Source: Magnetospirillum sp. (GTDB lineage: Bacteria; Pseudomonadota; Alphaproteobacteria; Rhodospirillales; Magnetospirillaceae). Taken from it: a DNA stretch of 64,000 bases. The notes beneath the pieces are model-generated. The model was not told where the DNA came from. It saw only the letters and a list, made by a program, of their open reading frames with translations, and searched no databases. The position numbers and the translations under genes were made by a program. The stretch covers positions 1 to 64,000 of the forward strand of contig JANQAI010000013.1 of NCBI GenBank assembly GCA_024707145.1, in the 5' to 3' direction. Below are positions 39,962 to 49,822 of the stretch, in pieces; positions within the stretch are counted from its first letter, which is position 1; every line of letters starts with the position of its first letter.

Positions 39962-40718
39962 TCAGCCGAACAGCTTGTCGATTTCGTCCTGGCTGATGCC
40001 CTGGTTTTCCAGGGCGGGGCCGTTCAGCAGCTTGGCGTCGTCGTCACGGTGGTCGTCCATCGGCTTGGGCACGATTTCGGCGATGTTGTCGGGGCCCCAG
40101 ATGTCGATCATGGCGTTGATGCGGGCCTCGATGTACTGCAGCGTCTTGACCACCTTGGTGATGCGCTGGCCGGTAATGTCCTGGAAGTTGCAGGCCTCGA
40201 AGATGCCGATGATGGTCTCGTTGATGTCCTCGGCCAGGCGGCCCACGTAGGAATCCACGCCGTGGGCCTGGATTTCCTTGGTCAGGCCCTCGATCTTCTC
40301 GGCCGCTTCCAGGATTCCCTGGGTGGCGGTCTCGGTGGCCGAGACGATGGCGTCCAGCTCGAAGGTCACCGCCATCAGGCGGTCGTCGTCGGAGTCCTTG
40401 GGCCGCAGCGCGGCGATTTCATGCTTGGTCTGTTCGATGCAGACCGCCAGCGCCCGCAGCTCGGTCTTCAGCATGGACACTTCGGCCTGCTTCTGGTTGA
40501 CCAGATCGTCCATGCTGGCCAGTTGGGCCGACGGCGGCGGCGGTTCCTCGCCCTTGATCAGGTGTTCCAGGGCTTTGATGTCGCCGCGGATCTCGTTCAG
40601 CGCCTTCAGGACCTCGCTGTTGGAGGGGGCGCCGGGCAGTTGCGGGGCTTCGCCCTTGGCGGACAGCGCCTTGAGGCGCTGCAGGCTCGGCGGTAAACAG
40701 CTTGCGTTCGGTCATCAT
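39962..40718 (-). CDS. cheZ: Chemotaxis phosphatase CheZ, frameshifted
   Basis: Dephosphorylates CheY-P to end the chemotaxis signal. The long helical hairpin contains the active-site motif CNFQDITGQRI, with Asp and Gln four residues apart as in known CheZ. The C-terminal peptide QGISQDEIDKLFG is the CheY-binding tail. The N-terminus MTERKLFTAEL is in another frame; the break at 40681-40688 is an extra C (GAGCCTGC for GAGCTGC). Start codons ATGATG at 40718 or 40715. Confidence 0.88.
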
Positions 40719-40768
40719 GATCGGTTTCGCGCCCTTCCCCTGCGACGATTGCGAGTCCCGGACGAGTG

Positions 40769-41197
40769 CTACGGCTCCGCCGAACCCCCGTTATCGGCGA
40801 CGCCCTCGATCCAGGGACGATAAGATTTATCCGCGCCCAGAATGTGCTCGGTCAACCACTTCTTGAGCAGCTCCAGGACTTCCTCGTCGAGGGCGCCGCG
40901 CTCGCTTCCCAGCCACCGATCCCGCAGGTTGCGGACCCGTTCCTCGAACGCGCGGTGGGCGAGCCGATGATGGTCCAGCTCGGGATAGGCGGCAGCCGCC
41001 ATCAACGCTTCCTCGCGGCGGAAATGATGCTCGGTGTACTCGGCCAGCACGTTCAGCACGGTGGCGACCACCTCGCGGCTCTGGCCGGTTTCGATGGCGT
41101 CCTGCAACTGGTTGATCACGTTGATGAGGATGCGGTGGTCGGCATCCAGCATGGCGTTGCCGACGCCGTATGCCTCGCTCCAAGCCGTCACCGCCAT
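40769..41197 (-). CDS. Bacteriohemerythrin 1
   Basis: A 142-residue diiron oxygen-binding protein. The iron ligands of the four-helix bundle are recognisable: LDADHRILINVINQL, YTEHHFRREE, LDHHRLAH and LLKKWLTEHILGADK. The start is taken at MAVTAWSEAYGVG (41197), just before the conserved aromatic N-terminal segment. It may store or sense oxygen; a role in aerotaxis is possible but only inferred. A second, different copy lies at 42682-43098. Confidence 0.9.
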   Translation of the reverse strand: MAVTAWSEAYGVGNAMLDADHRILINVINQLQDAIETGQSREVVATVLNVLAEYTEHHFRREEALMAAAAYPELDHHRLAHRAFEERVRNLRDRWLGSERGALDEEVLELLKKWLTEHILGADKSYRPWIEGVADNGGSAEP

Positions 41198-41333
41198 CGC
41201 CCGCGCCCTTGCCGCCAACTCGCAGCCCACTATACCGTTCCACGGGATGCGCACAAGCGGAGCGGGCTGGTCCGGCGCCAGTTTGATGATATGGTCACAA
41301 TATGGACGAACACCCGGGACGGGGGCGGAAACG

Positions 41334-42330
41334 GTGAAGCGCCTGCGCATCGCCACTTTCAACATGGAAAGCCTGGACGAGCACCAGCGCGAGGGGGATT
41401 TCGCCGACCGGGTGGCGGTGTTCCGGCCGCAATTGCAGCGCCTGCGCGCCGACGTGGTCTGCCTGCAGGAGATCAACGCCCATGGCTCCACCAGGAAGGG
41501 GCCGCGCCGGCTGGGGGCGCTGGACCGGGTGGTGGCCGGCACCGAGTTGGAGCATTTCCACCGCGTGGTGTCCATGAACCGGGGCGGGGTGCGCCCGGCC
41601 GACCGCCACAACATGGTCATCCTGTCGCGCTATCCGGTGCGCCGTACCCGTCAGCTCTGGCACGACCTGGTGGAGGCGCCGTGCTATCGCCCCGCCACCG
41701 CCCAGCCGCGCCCCGAGGAGCCGGCGGCGGTGGAATGGGACCGTCCCCTACTGCACGCCGAGCTGGAACTGCCCGGCGGCCATTTGCTGCACGTGGTCAA
41801 CCTGCACCTGCGGGCGCCGCGTGCCGCCTGGCTGCCCGGCCAGAAGGCGGGGCAGGGCTGCTGGCAGAGCGTGCCCGGCTGGGCCGAGGGCTTCTTCCTG
41901 GCCGCCGTCAAGCAGGCCGGTCAGGCATTGGAGGCGCGCCTGCTGGTGGATGCCATCCTGGACGACCAGCCCGACGCGCTGATCTGCGTGTGTGGGGATT
42001 TCAACGCCGCCGACCGGAGGCGAGGCACCGGTGCGCACCATCCGCGGCGACGAGGAAGATACCGGCAACGGCCACTTGGCGCCGCGCGTGCTGGTGCCGG
42101 TGGAGCGCACCTTGGCGGAAAGCCAGCGCTTCTCGGTCATCCATCACGGCCGCAAGGTGCTGCTGGACCACATCCTGGTGTCGCGGGCGCTGCTGGGCTG
42201 GTATCTGGGCGCCGAAATCCACAACGAGGCGCTGGGGGACGAACTGGTGTCGCCGGCCACCATCTGGGGCAGCCCGGAATCCTACCACGCGCCGTTGGTA
42301 GCCGAATTCGCGCCGCCGAAGGGGGCCTGA
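41334..42330 (+). CDS. Endonuclease/exonuclease/phosphatase family protein, frameshifted
   Basis: Metal-dependent hydrolase of the DNase I-like fold. Motifs are RIATFNMESLDEH at the start, VVCLQEINAHGS with the metal-binding Glu, VVNLHLRAPR, CVCGDFNAADG and the end WGSPESYHAPLVAEF. The frame breaks near 42013 just after CGDFNAAD; correction joins it to GEAPVRTIRGDEEDTG. The start is the GTG at 41334 (KRLRIATFN). Whether it cuts nucleic acid, phosphoinositides or another ester is not clear. Confidence 0.85.
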
Positions 42331-42536
42331 GCCGCCTCGACCATGGCCTCGTCGTCTTCGGCATGGCGGCCATAGGCCACCAGGTAGCGCCGCAGGTTGC
42401 GCTGCAGGAATTCGTTGTCGTGCACGGCGGACAGGCGCTGGAAGACCCGCTCGAAGCGATCCAGGTCGGTGGGCACGCGGCAGCAGCTGCCGTGGCTGGG
42501 GACGCGGTTGCCGCAATAGGGGCAGGTGTTGAGCAT
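42282..42536 (-). CDS. Small zinc-ribbon protein, unknown
   Basis: An 84-residue open frame. It begins MLNTCPYCGNRVPSHGSCC, a likely zinc-binding knuckle, followed by a helical region (LDRFERVFQRLSAVHDNEFL, then RNLRRYLVAYGRHAEDDEAM). Its 3' end overlaps the convergent nuclease-family gene by 49 bases. I do not recognise a family. The two cysteine pairs and ordered helix favour a real gene. Confidence 0.5.
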   Translation of the reverse strand: MLNTCPYCGNRVPSHGSCCRVPTDLDRFERVFQRLSAVHDNEFLQRNLRRYLVAYGRHAEDDEAMVEAAQAPFGGANSATNGAW

Positions 42537-42681
42537 GAGTGCCTCCACGTCGCCACGACCACCGTCCAGGCGGTGGCCCTGGCGCAAAGGATGGCCCATA
42601 TGTCCCCCGGCGGGCAATTATCCGGGCGAATGAGGCAGGCCAACTAGAGGATAAGGGGGGCGTAAGCCCCCTCCTATGACC

Positions 42682-43098
42682 TTAGGCGGGAACCGCCGCC
42701 AAGCCGGCGAGCGCCGGCTTGTACAGCAGGTCCTCGGAGCGGATGTGGTTGACCAGCCAGTCCGCCAGGAACTCGTGCAGGTCGGCGGTCACCACGGCGC
42801 CGGGGTCGCGGTCGAACCGCTGCTCCAGGCCACGCACGTGCTCGGCCATGGTGCGGTGGTGCTGGCGGTGGCCGGGAAGGTCGGCGTAGTTCGCCTCTTC
42901 CATCAGCCGTTCCTCCTCGCCGAAATGATAATAGACGTAACGGATCAATTCGCCGAGGACGCTGCCGGTGACCCGTTCGGTGTCGCCGGCGGCAACGGCC
43001 GCGCCCAGTTGATTGGTCAGGTCGATAAGACGGCGATGGTGTTCGTCCAGGCGGGCGACGCCGACGCTCATGTCCTCGGTCCACTGAATGACGGGCAT
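42682..43098 (-). CDS. Bacteriohemerythrin 2
   Basis: A 138-residue diiron protein with the full ligand set: LDEHHRRLIDLTNQL, YYHFGEEERLM, LPGHRQHHRTM and LADWLVNHIRSEDLLY. The N-terminal VIQWTEDMSVGV is typical of bacteriohemerythrins. It starts at 43098. With the copy at 40769-41197 it makes two single-domain hemerythrins within 2.4 kb, a known trait of magnetospirilla. Confidence 0.92.
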   Translation of the reverse strand: MPVIQWTEDMSVGVARLDEHHRRLIDLTNQLGAAVAAGDTERVTGSVLGELIRYVYYHFGEEERLMEEANYADLPGHRQHHRTMAEHVRGLEQRFDRDPGAVVTADLHEFLADWLVNHIRSEDLLYKPALAGLAAVPA

Positions 43099-43208
43099 GC
43101 CTGTTCTTCCCCCCCCCTCTTTATCCTTCCGTTGCTGTCCATCATACCCCCGCCGTGGGGGGCGGGACAGGGCGGAAAGGGGCGGGGCAGCCCTGCATCC
43201 GGCGGTGG

Positions 43209-43895
43209 TCACGCCATTTCGACCAGGACCAGTTCGGCCTCTTCTTCGGCGGTGATGGTCAGGGCGGTTTCGTCGGTGATGGCGACACCGTCGCGCGGCC
43301 CGAGCGCCAAGCCGTTGACGGTCAGCCGCCCCCGTGCCGCCACCAGATAGGCCGGCTGTCCGGCCAAGTCGCGCTGGATGCGGTCTCCCTTGCCCAGGGT
43401 GGCGCCCAGCACGCGGGCATCCTGGTGGATGAGCGGGGCGTCGTCGCCCGCCACGCCCGAGGCCAGCACCTGCAACGTGCCGTGCTGGCGCGGGAACTGC
43501 CGGGTTTCCCAGTGCGGCGGCAGGCCCGTCGCGCGCGGCAGGATCCAGATCTGGAACAGGGTGGTCGGCTCGTTCTCGCGATTGTACTCGGCGTGGCGGA
43601 TGCCGGTGCCGGCGCTCATCACCTGGACCTGGCCGGCCTCGGTGCGGCCGACGTTGCCGAGCGAATCCTCATGGGTGACGGCCCCTTCGCGCACATAAGT
43701 GACGATCTCCATGTCGCGGTGGCCGTGGGGCGGGAAGCCGGTACCCGGCACGATGGTGTCGTCGTTCCACACCCGCAGCTTGCCCAGGCCCATGCGGGCC
43801 GGGTCGAAATAGTCGGCAAAGCTGAAATGGTAATGGGCGTGCAGCCAGTCGTTGTCGAAGGTGCCCAGGCGGGCGAAGGGGCGCAGATCCAGCAT
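43209..43895 (-). CDS. Pirin family protein
   Basis: A 228-residue bicupin. The metal site of the N-terminal cupin is visible in GFPPHGHRDMEIVTYV and SAGTGIRHAEYN. Pirin-like proteins of this size include quercetin dioxygenases. The next gene on the same strand, wrbA, starts upstream and stops 5 bases before this start, so the two may be cotranscribed as a redox-stress unit. Confidence 0.92.
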   Translation of the reverse strand: MLDLRPFARLGTFDNDWLHAHYHFSFADYFDPARMGLGKLRVWNDDTIVPGTGFPPHGHRDMEIVTYVREGAVTHEDSLGNVGRTEAGQVQVMSAGTGIRHAEYNRENEPTTLFQIWILPRATGLPPHWETRQFPRQHGTLQVLASGVAGDDAPLIHQDARVLGATLGKGDRIQRDLAGQPAYLVAARGRLTVNGLALGPRDGVAITDETALTITAEEEAELVLVEMA

Positions 43896-43900
43896 GACGG

Positions 43901-44500
43901 CTAGTCCTTCAGCTTCTTGGCGATTTCGGCCAGGTGGCGGCCCTGGAAGCGGGCCATGTCCAACTCTTCCGGGATGGGTTGGCGCGATCCGTCGCCGCCG
44001 GCGATGGTGGTGGCGCCGTAGGGGCTGCCGCCGGTGATCTTGTCCATGACAGTCTGCTGGCTGGCGGAATAGGGCAGGCCGACCACCACCATGCCGAAAT
44101 GCATCAGGTTAACGATGGTGGAGATCAGCGTGGTTTCCTGCCCGCCATGCTGGGTGCCGGTGCAGGTGAACACGCCGGCGGGCTTGCCCACCAGCGCGTT
44201 GGAGACCCACAATTTGCCGGTCTGGTCGAGGAAGGTGCGCATCTGCCCGGCCATGTTGCCGTAGCGCGTCGGCGTACCGATCAGCAGGCCGTCGTAATCG
44301 GCCAGTTCATTGGGGTCGGCGATAGGGGCGCCCTGGTCGATCTTGGCGCGGATATGGGCCAGCACCTCGCCGGGGATGGTTTCAGGCACGCGCTTGACGA
44401 AGGCTTCCGCCCCGGCCTCGCGCACGCCGTCGGCGGCGGCGTAGGCCATGCTCTCGATATGTCCCCAGGTGGAATAGTACAGGATCAGGATGCGCGCCAT
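43901..44500 (-). CDS. wrbA: NAD(P)H:quinone oxidoreductase WrbA
   Basis: FMN-dependent flavodoxin-like quinone reductase. The 199-residue protein shows the FMN phosphate loop [12 protein letters not shown], the [18 protein letters not shown] segment and [12 protein letters not shown], all diagnostic for WrbA. It is divergent from a LysR regulator with a 90-base gap, and pirin follows on the same strand. Confidence 0.95.
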   Translation of the reverse strand: MARILILYYSTWGHIESMAYAAADGVREAGAEAFVKRVPETIPGEVLAHIRAKIDQGAPIADPNELADYDGLLIGTPTRYGNMAGQMRTFLDQTGKLWVSNALVGKPAGVFTCTGTQHGGQETTLISTIVNLMHFGMVVVGLPYSASQQTVMDKITGGSPYGATTIAGGDGSRQPIPEELDMARFQGRHLAEIAKKLKD

Positions 44501-44590
44501 GGCGGCCGTCCTCCTCGCGGTTTCGCTCCTCCGCATATTGAGTTGCCGAAGGCGCTGGACAATCCGCGTGCAACGAACAAGATTGTTTCC

Positions 44591-45511
44591 ATGAGCGAAA
44601 CGGTTCCCATGGACCTGCTGGCCGGAATGGCCGTGTTCGCCCGCGTGGTGGACGCCGGCGGCATCTCGGCGGCCGCCCGCGACCTGCGCCTGTCCAAATC
44701 GGCGGTGTCCAAGCAGTTGGCGGCGCTGGAGGACCGGCTGGGCGCGCGCCTGCTGCAGCGGACCACCCGCCGCATGAGCCTGACCGAGGCCGGCGCCGGC
44801 TTCCTGGTCCATTGCCGCCGGGTGGTGGCCGAGGCCGAGGCGGCGGAAAGCGCCATCGGCGCCTTGCAGGCCGAGCCGCGCGGCACGCTGCGGGTCAACG
44901 CGCCCATGACCTTCGGCACCATGCATTTGGCCGCGGCCATTCCGGATTTCCTGGCGCTCTATCCCCAGCTCAATGTGGACATGGCGCTGAACGACCGGCT
45001 GGTGGACCTGCTGGAGGAAGGCTACGACGTGGCCGTGCGCATCGCCCGGCTGGCCGATTCGTCGCTGGTGGCGCGCAAGCTGGCGCCGGCCCGCCGGGTC
45101 ATGGTGGCGGCGCCGTCCTATCTGGACCGCCGCGGCCGCCCCGCCGACCTGGCCGACCTGGCCGGGCACGACGTGCTGTCCTATTCCTATCTCGCCTCGG
45201 GCGACGAATGGCGCTTCACCGGCCCCGACGGCGAGGAGAGTGTGCGGCTGGAGGCCCGGCTGAACGCCAATAATGGCGAAATCCTGCTGGCGGCCTGCTT
45301 GGCCGGCGCCGGCATCGCCGCCTTGCCCACCTTCATTTCGGGCCCCTCCCTGCGGACCGGCACCCTGGTGCGGGTGCTGCCGCAATACGAAAACAGCGGC
45401 TTCGGCATCCATGCGGTGTGGCCGGCCACCCGCCATCTGTCCGCCAAGGTGCGCGCTTTCGTGGATTTCCTGGCCGCGCGCTTCGGGCCGGTTCCCTATT
45501 GGGACGCGTAG
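44591..45511 (+). CDS. LysR-family transcriptional regulator
   Basis: A 306-residue regulator with the winged helix-turn-helix [20 protein letters not shown] followed by [20 protein letters not shown], then an effector-binding domain. The subfamily resembles regulators that act on the divergent gene; here that is wrbA-pirin, so control of quinone reductase expression is a reasonable inference. The start ATG at 44591 is preceded by a 90-base shared promoter region. Confidence 0.92.
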   Translation: MSETVPMDLLAGMAVFARVVDAGGISAAARDLRLSKSAVSKQLAALEDRLGARLLQRTTRRMSLTEAGAGFLVHCRRVVAEAEAAESAIGALQAEPRGTLRVNAPMTFGTMHLAAAIPDFLALYPQLNVDMALNDRLVDLLEEGYDVAVRIARLADSSLVARKLAPARRVMVAAPSYLDRRGRPADLADLAGHDVLSYSYLASGDEWRFTGPDGEESVRLEARLNANNGEILLAACLAGAGIAALPTFISGPSLRTGTLVRVLPQYENSGFGIHAVWPATRHLSAKVRAFVDFLAARFGPVPYWDA

Positions 45512-45526
45512 GCTATAGTGCGCCGC

Positions 45527-45871
45527 ATGAGCGAACCCAAGTTGAAAGCCAAGCTGTTCGTCCACGCCGCCATCCGGCGCTGCGGCTTGGCGGCCATGCC
45601 GGTGGTGGTGGCGCGCAAGGGCGACGAGGATGCCGGCACCGTGCTGGTGAAGGTCAATCGCGGCGACGGCACCGCCGACATCTACACCCAGGCCCGCGAC
45701 GCCGAGGGGCGCCTCGGCTGGCTGCGCTCCACCGGGCCGCAGCCGGTGGAGGACGCCCGTGCCGAGGCCGTCATCTCCCGCGCCCGCGACATCGATTACG
45801 ACCTTTGGGTGCTGGAAGTGGACAGCCGGGACGGCACCGTGCCGTTCATCGAACGCGTCATCGGCGGCTGA
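45527..45871 (+). CDS. DUF1491 family protein
   Basis: A 114-residue cytosolic protein. [37 protein letters not shown] and the end [20 protein letters not shown] match DUF1491, a family found mainly in alphaproteobacteria and without known function. The ATG at 45527 is preferred over the GTG at 45518. It ends 15 bases before the convergent chemoreceptor gene. Confidence 0.85.
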   Translation: MSEPKLKAKLFVHAAIRRCGLAAMPVVVARKGDEDAGTVLVKVNRGDGTADIYTQARDAEGRLGWLRSTGPQPVEDARAEAVISRARDIDYDLWVLEVDSRDGTVPFIERVIGG

Positions 45872-45886
45872 CCCCTCCGCCGTCCC

Positions 45887-48049
45887 TCACGCCGCCTGGA
45901 CGTCGCGGATGAAGGCGGCCACCTCGGCGGACAACTGGCTGGAGACTCCTGCAGCCCTTCCGCCGCCTGGTAGACCTGGTCGGCCATCAGCTTGGTTTCC
46001 TCGGCCGCCTGCGCCACCTCGGCCACGTCGCCGGCCGCCGACCGGGTGCCTTCCGCCGCCTGTTCCACGCTGCGGGCGATTTCCGCGGTGGCGGCGCCCT
46101 GTTCCTCCACCGCCGCGGCGATGGCGCTGGAGACCTGATTGATGGACTGGATGGTGTCGGTGATGGCGTGGATGGCGTCCACGGCCGTACGGGTTTCGCT
46201 TTGGATGGCGGCGACCTGCTCGGCGATCTCGCCGGTGGCCTTGGCGGTCTGGTTGGCCAGGCTCTTGACCTCGCCGGCCACCACGGCGAAGCCCTTGCCG
46301 GCGTCGCCGGCCCGCGCCGCCTCGATGGTGGCGTTCAGGGCCAGCAGATTGGTCTGGCCGGCGATGTCGGTGATCAGCTTGACCACCTCGCCGATGCGCT
46401 GGGCCGATTCGGCCAGGCAGCGTACCATGCGGTCGGTATCGGCCGCCTGGACCACCGCATCCTGGGAGATGGCGGCGGCATGGGCCACCTGGCGCGAGAT
46501 CTCCACCACCGAGGACGACAGCTCCTGGGTCGCCGCCGAGACGGATTGCACGTTGGCGGTGACCTGCTGGGTCATGGAGGTGACGTTGCCGGCCTGGTGC
46601 ATGGTCTTGTGGGCGTTGTCCGACAGGGTCTGGGAATTGCCCAGCAGGCTGCCCGACGAGATGGAGATCAGGCTCGACGATGCCTTGCACCCGCTGGTTC
46701 AACTGCGTGCCCACCCGTTCAAGGTCGGCGCGGCGCTGCCGTTCGGCCTGCGCCTCGTTTTCGTGCCGCTCCATCTGGGCATAGCCCAGCTTGGCCTGCA
46801 TGCCGCGCAGCAGGGCGGTGACGCGCTGGAATTCGATGACCTGGGCGTCGGGAATTTCGGCGGTCACGCCGCCCCGGCTGATGGTGTCGAAGTGCTCCTC
46901 CATGCGGAGCAGCGACGCCTTCAGCGAGCGCAACAGCATGCGGACCAGCACGATGGCGCAGGCGATGGCCACCGCCATCATGGTCAGCGACAGCAGCATG
47001 TCGTTGCGGAAGTTGCGCTCGGCGGCCTCGTCGGTCAGCTTGGCTTCGCGGATCTGCATGTCGAGCAGGGCGCCGGCGGCCTCTTCCACCGGGATGAACA
47101 ACTGCCGCAAGGGGCCGTCCACCAGTTCGATCAGCCCGGCCGTATCGTTGCGTTCCGCCCGTTCCATGGCCGGTTTCAGCGCCTGTTCCAGGAAGGTGGC
47201 CCGGCGGGCCGCGAAGGCACCGGCCAAGGAGCGCTCCTCGGCGCTGGCCGGGGCGGTGCTGTAGCTCTGCCAGGTGGCGTTGATGTGGGCGCTGTTGGCC
47301 CGGGCGGCGGCCAGGGTTTCCCGCACCTCGCCCGTCGTGGCCCGGCCGCTTTGCAGATGCAGCGCGAGGGTGGTCATGAGCTGGATGTTCTCGCGGGTGT
47401 GGGCGATGATGTCGCCCAACTGCCCGGCCGGAATGGTGCTGTCCTGGTAGACCCCGCGCAGGGATTCGTTGGAATCGGACATGCCGCGCAAGGTGGTGCC
47501 CACTGAAACCATCATGACCACGGTCAGTACGGCCAGGGCGCCCACCAGCAGCCCGGCCACGCTGCGGCGTGCACGGGAAAGAAAGGCGGCGATGCCGGTT
47601 TCCACAATCCGGCCCTCGCTGATCTTGCGGCCCCTGGCCGCTCCGGCGCGGAACTCGGCGTACAGCTGTTCGGCCGCCGCCACCTGGGCGGGGCTGGGCC
47701 TGGAGCGGATGGAGACGAAGCCGGTGATGGTGCCATTTTCGGTGGTGGGGGTGATGTTGGCCCGCACCCAATAGAAGTCACCTAATTTAGTGCGGTTTTT
47801 GACGAACCCTTCCCACGGCCGTCCGGATTTGATGGTAGACCACAGGTCGGCAAAGGCTTCCTTGGGCATGTGGGGATGGCGCACGAGATTGTGCGGCGCG
47901 CCCATCAGCTCCTCTTCCGAGAAGCCGCTGATCTTCACGAATGCATTGTTTACAAAGGTAATTCGGCCTGCAGTATCGGTGCGCGACACCAGCAGGTCAC
48001 CCTCCTGAAGATGGATTTCACGGTTGGTAACGGGGCCGTTGTCACGCAT
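45887..48049 (-). CDS. PAS-domain methyl-accepting chemotaxis protein, two frameshifts
   Basis: Chemoreceptor with an N-terminal cytoplasmic PAS domain (about residues 10-120; [19 protein letters not shown] and [13 protein letters not shown]), two membrane segments (about 170-195 and 345-370) around a helical periplasmic domain, a HAMP region and a signalling domain. The hairpin tip of the latter reads [20 protein letters not shown], with [18 protein letters not shown] after it. Aer-like PAS receptors sense redox or oxygen. The frame breaks at 46668-46675 (extra C, GAGCCTGA) and near 45951 (one base missing in GAGCTCTCC). The start is taken at 48049. Confidence 0.9.
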   Translation of the reverse strand: MRDNGPVTNREIHLQEGDLLVSRTDTAGRITFVNNAFVKISGFSEEELMGAPHNLVRHPHMPKEAFADLWSTIKSGRPWEGFVKNRTKLGDFYWVRANITPTTENGTITGFVSIRSRPSPAQVAAAEQLYAEFRAGAARGRKISEGRIVETGIAAFLSRARRSVAGLLVGALAVLTVVMMVSVGTTLRGMSDSNESLRGVYQDSTIPAGQLGDIIAHTRENIQLMTTLALHLQSGRATTGEVRETLAAARANSAHINATWQSYSTAPASAEERSLAGAFAARRATFLEQALKPAMERAERNDTAGLIELVDGPLRQLFIPVEEAAGALLDMQIREAKLTDEAAERNFRNDMLLSLTMMAVAIACAIVLVRMLLRSLKASLLRMEEHFDTISRGGVTAEIPDAQVIEFQRVTALLRGMQAKLGYAQMERHENEAQAERQRRADLERVGTQLNQRVQGIVEPDLHLVGQPAGQFPDPVGQRPQDHAPGRQRHLHDPAGHRQRAIRLGGDPGAVVLGGGDLAPGGPCRRHLPGCGGPGGRYRPHGTLPGRIGPAHRRGGQADHRHRRPDQSAGPERHHRGGAGRRRRQGLRRGGRRGQEPGQPDRQGHRRDRRAGRRHPKRNPYGRGRHPRHHRHHPVHQSGLQRHRRGGGGTGRRHRGNRPQRGTGGGRHPVGGRRRGRGGAGGRGNQADGRPGLPGGGRAAGVSSQLSAEVAAFIRDVQAA

Positions 48050-48369
48050 GGTTATGACCTTTTCCGTATGATCTGGGTATAGCATGAGCGCGAATTTGAA
48101 TTATTGCAATATGCCTGAGTAAAAAAGTCGGGAATATGAACGCCTTAACAACTGGGCGCGTCATGCTGTGGCGAAGATGCGAACCGGGGGTAAACGCCGG
48201 GCCGATACCGGCAAAAATCTGCCGCCTGCTGGGCAAGATTCTCCTCGGGAGGGAAAATTTTTCCTCTCCCTTTCGTCATAACTGTTCTTCCTCGTGTCCG
48301 GGAAGCCCGCGATCTTGTCATTCGGCACGCCCATTGCGTGTGGCGGCGGGCGAACAGGAGGAACGGCCC
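48050..48369. other. Divergent promoter region between the chemoreceptor and the RTX gene
   Basis: 320 bases with no supportable gene. It is AT-richer than its surroundings. A stem-like stretch at 48248-48270 (GGGAGGGAAAA with TTTTTCCTCTCCC) lies in the middle. It should hold promoters for both genes; no clear -35/-10 pair could be fixed. Confidence 0.4.
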
Positions 48370-49822
48370 ATGTCGACCATCGACAGCATGTCGCCACGCG
48401 GTTTTCAACTCGGCAACACCCCGGTGCTGCGTGGTGCGGATCTGGTGAAGGAAGCCGAATCCATGACGCCCGAGGTCACCGATCTGGGCAACGGCGTGGT
48501 GGTCGAGCGGCGCGGCAACATGTTCAAGATGGTCGGTTCCGCCAAGGTGTCCATGCGCGCCATGGCCGCCGCCTACGAGGCGGCGCGCATGGGCGGCGAT
48601 GCCGGCCGGGCCATGTTCGAGACCTACCGCAAGAACAATCCCGACGAATTCGACCCGAGCAAGATTTTCGACCCCAGCAAGGGGATGCCGGAAATCACTC
48701 GGGCCGCGCAGTCGGCGCCGGCCCCCGACGCCACCACCCCGTCGGTGAGGAGCGAGGGAGGCAAGGTCAGCCTGACCGGCAGCGCCGTCGACGACTTCTT
48801 CGCCGTGCTGCGCGGCTTCACCGCCTACGGCCTGGGCGGCAACGACCGCTTGGTGGGGGACAAACAGGTGACGCTGGACGGTGGCGACGGCGACGACGTA
48901 CTGTCGGCCTTCCAGGATTCAACCTTGTACGGCGGTGCCGGCAACGATCATCTGTCGGCTTACGAACGCTCGGTGCTGGACGGTGGCGACGGCGACGATG
49001 TGCTGAGCGCCTATGAGGACTCGACGTTGGTTGGCGGCGCGGGGAACGACCGGTTGTCGGCCTATGGAAACTCGGTGCTGGACGGCGGCACGGGCGACGA
49101 CCGCATTTCCGGCTACGACAAGACGCGGGTCGCGGACGCGGACGGCGACAACGACATCCAGGTCTACGACGATTCTGCGCGTCACCGCGGGGGCGGGCAA
49201 CGACCGCATCCAAGTGTCCGATCGCTCCGTCGTCGATGCCGGCGACGGCTTCAACTTCGTGACGGCCGGCGGACAAGCCACCATTACCAGCGGCGACGGC
49301 GCCGACATGGTGATGGCCGGCGATGGCGGCACGGTGAGCAGCGGCAGCGGCGACGATCTGGTCAAGGTGGGACGCGGCAGCGAGGTCACGACCGGTCTGG
49401 GCGACGACCGGTTGATGGTGGGGGGTGGCGGCACCATCCATTTCAACCGCGGCGACGGCAACGACAGCATCGGCGGCGGCGAGTTCGGACAGGCCTATGC
49501 GGCCACCGACAATCTGTCGTCCAGCATCCTGTCCTTCGGCACCGGCATCGCTCCCGCCGACCTGGTCATGCAGCGCAAGGGCAACGACCTGGTCATCCAG
49601 GTGGGGGCGTCCGACAGCATCACCCTCAAGGACGTCCAGCGCCACGGCATCCCCACCATGACCTTCGCCGACGGTTCGGTGCTGGCCGCCGCCCAGGTGG
49701 AGGCGGCGGTGGGGCCGGCGGAACCCTATCAGCCCATGAGCCAGGTAGTGCAGCGGTGGTATGATGCCAATGCCGCCTACCGCGCCCAGCAGCAGGTGAC
49801 GGATGCCGCCAGGATGGGCTAA
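48370..49822 (+). CDS. RTX-like calcium-binding repeat protein, frameshifted
   Basis: Predicted secreted protein of about 483 residues. The N-terminal 140 residues are not recognised. The middle has glycine-aspartate nonapeptides: GGDGDDVLSA, GGAGNDHLSA, GGDGDDVLSA, GGAGNDRLSA, GGTGDDRISG and, after the frame change, AGAGNDRIQV and GSGDDLVKVG. These bind calcium in beta-roll folds. Each is followed by a spacer with Ser-Ala-Tyr instead of the next repeat directly. The C-terminal region (ILSFGTGIAPADLVMQRKGN, then DLVIQV and ITLKDV) is the haemolysin-type domain that often precedes a type I secretion signal. The frame breaks near 49178. No secretion genes are adjacent. Confidence 0.85.
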
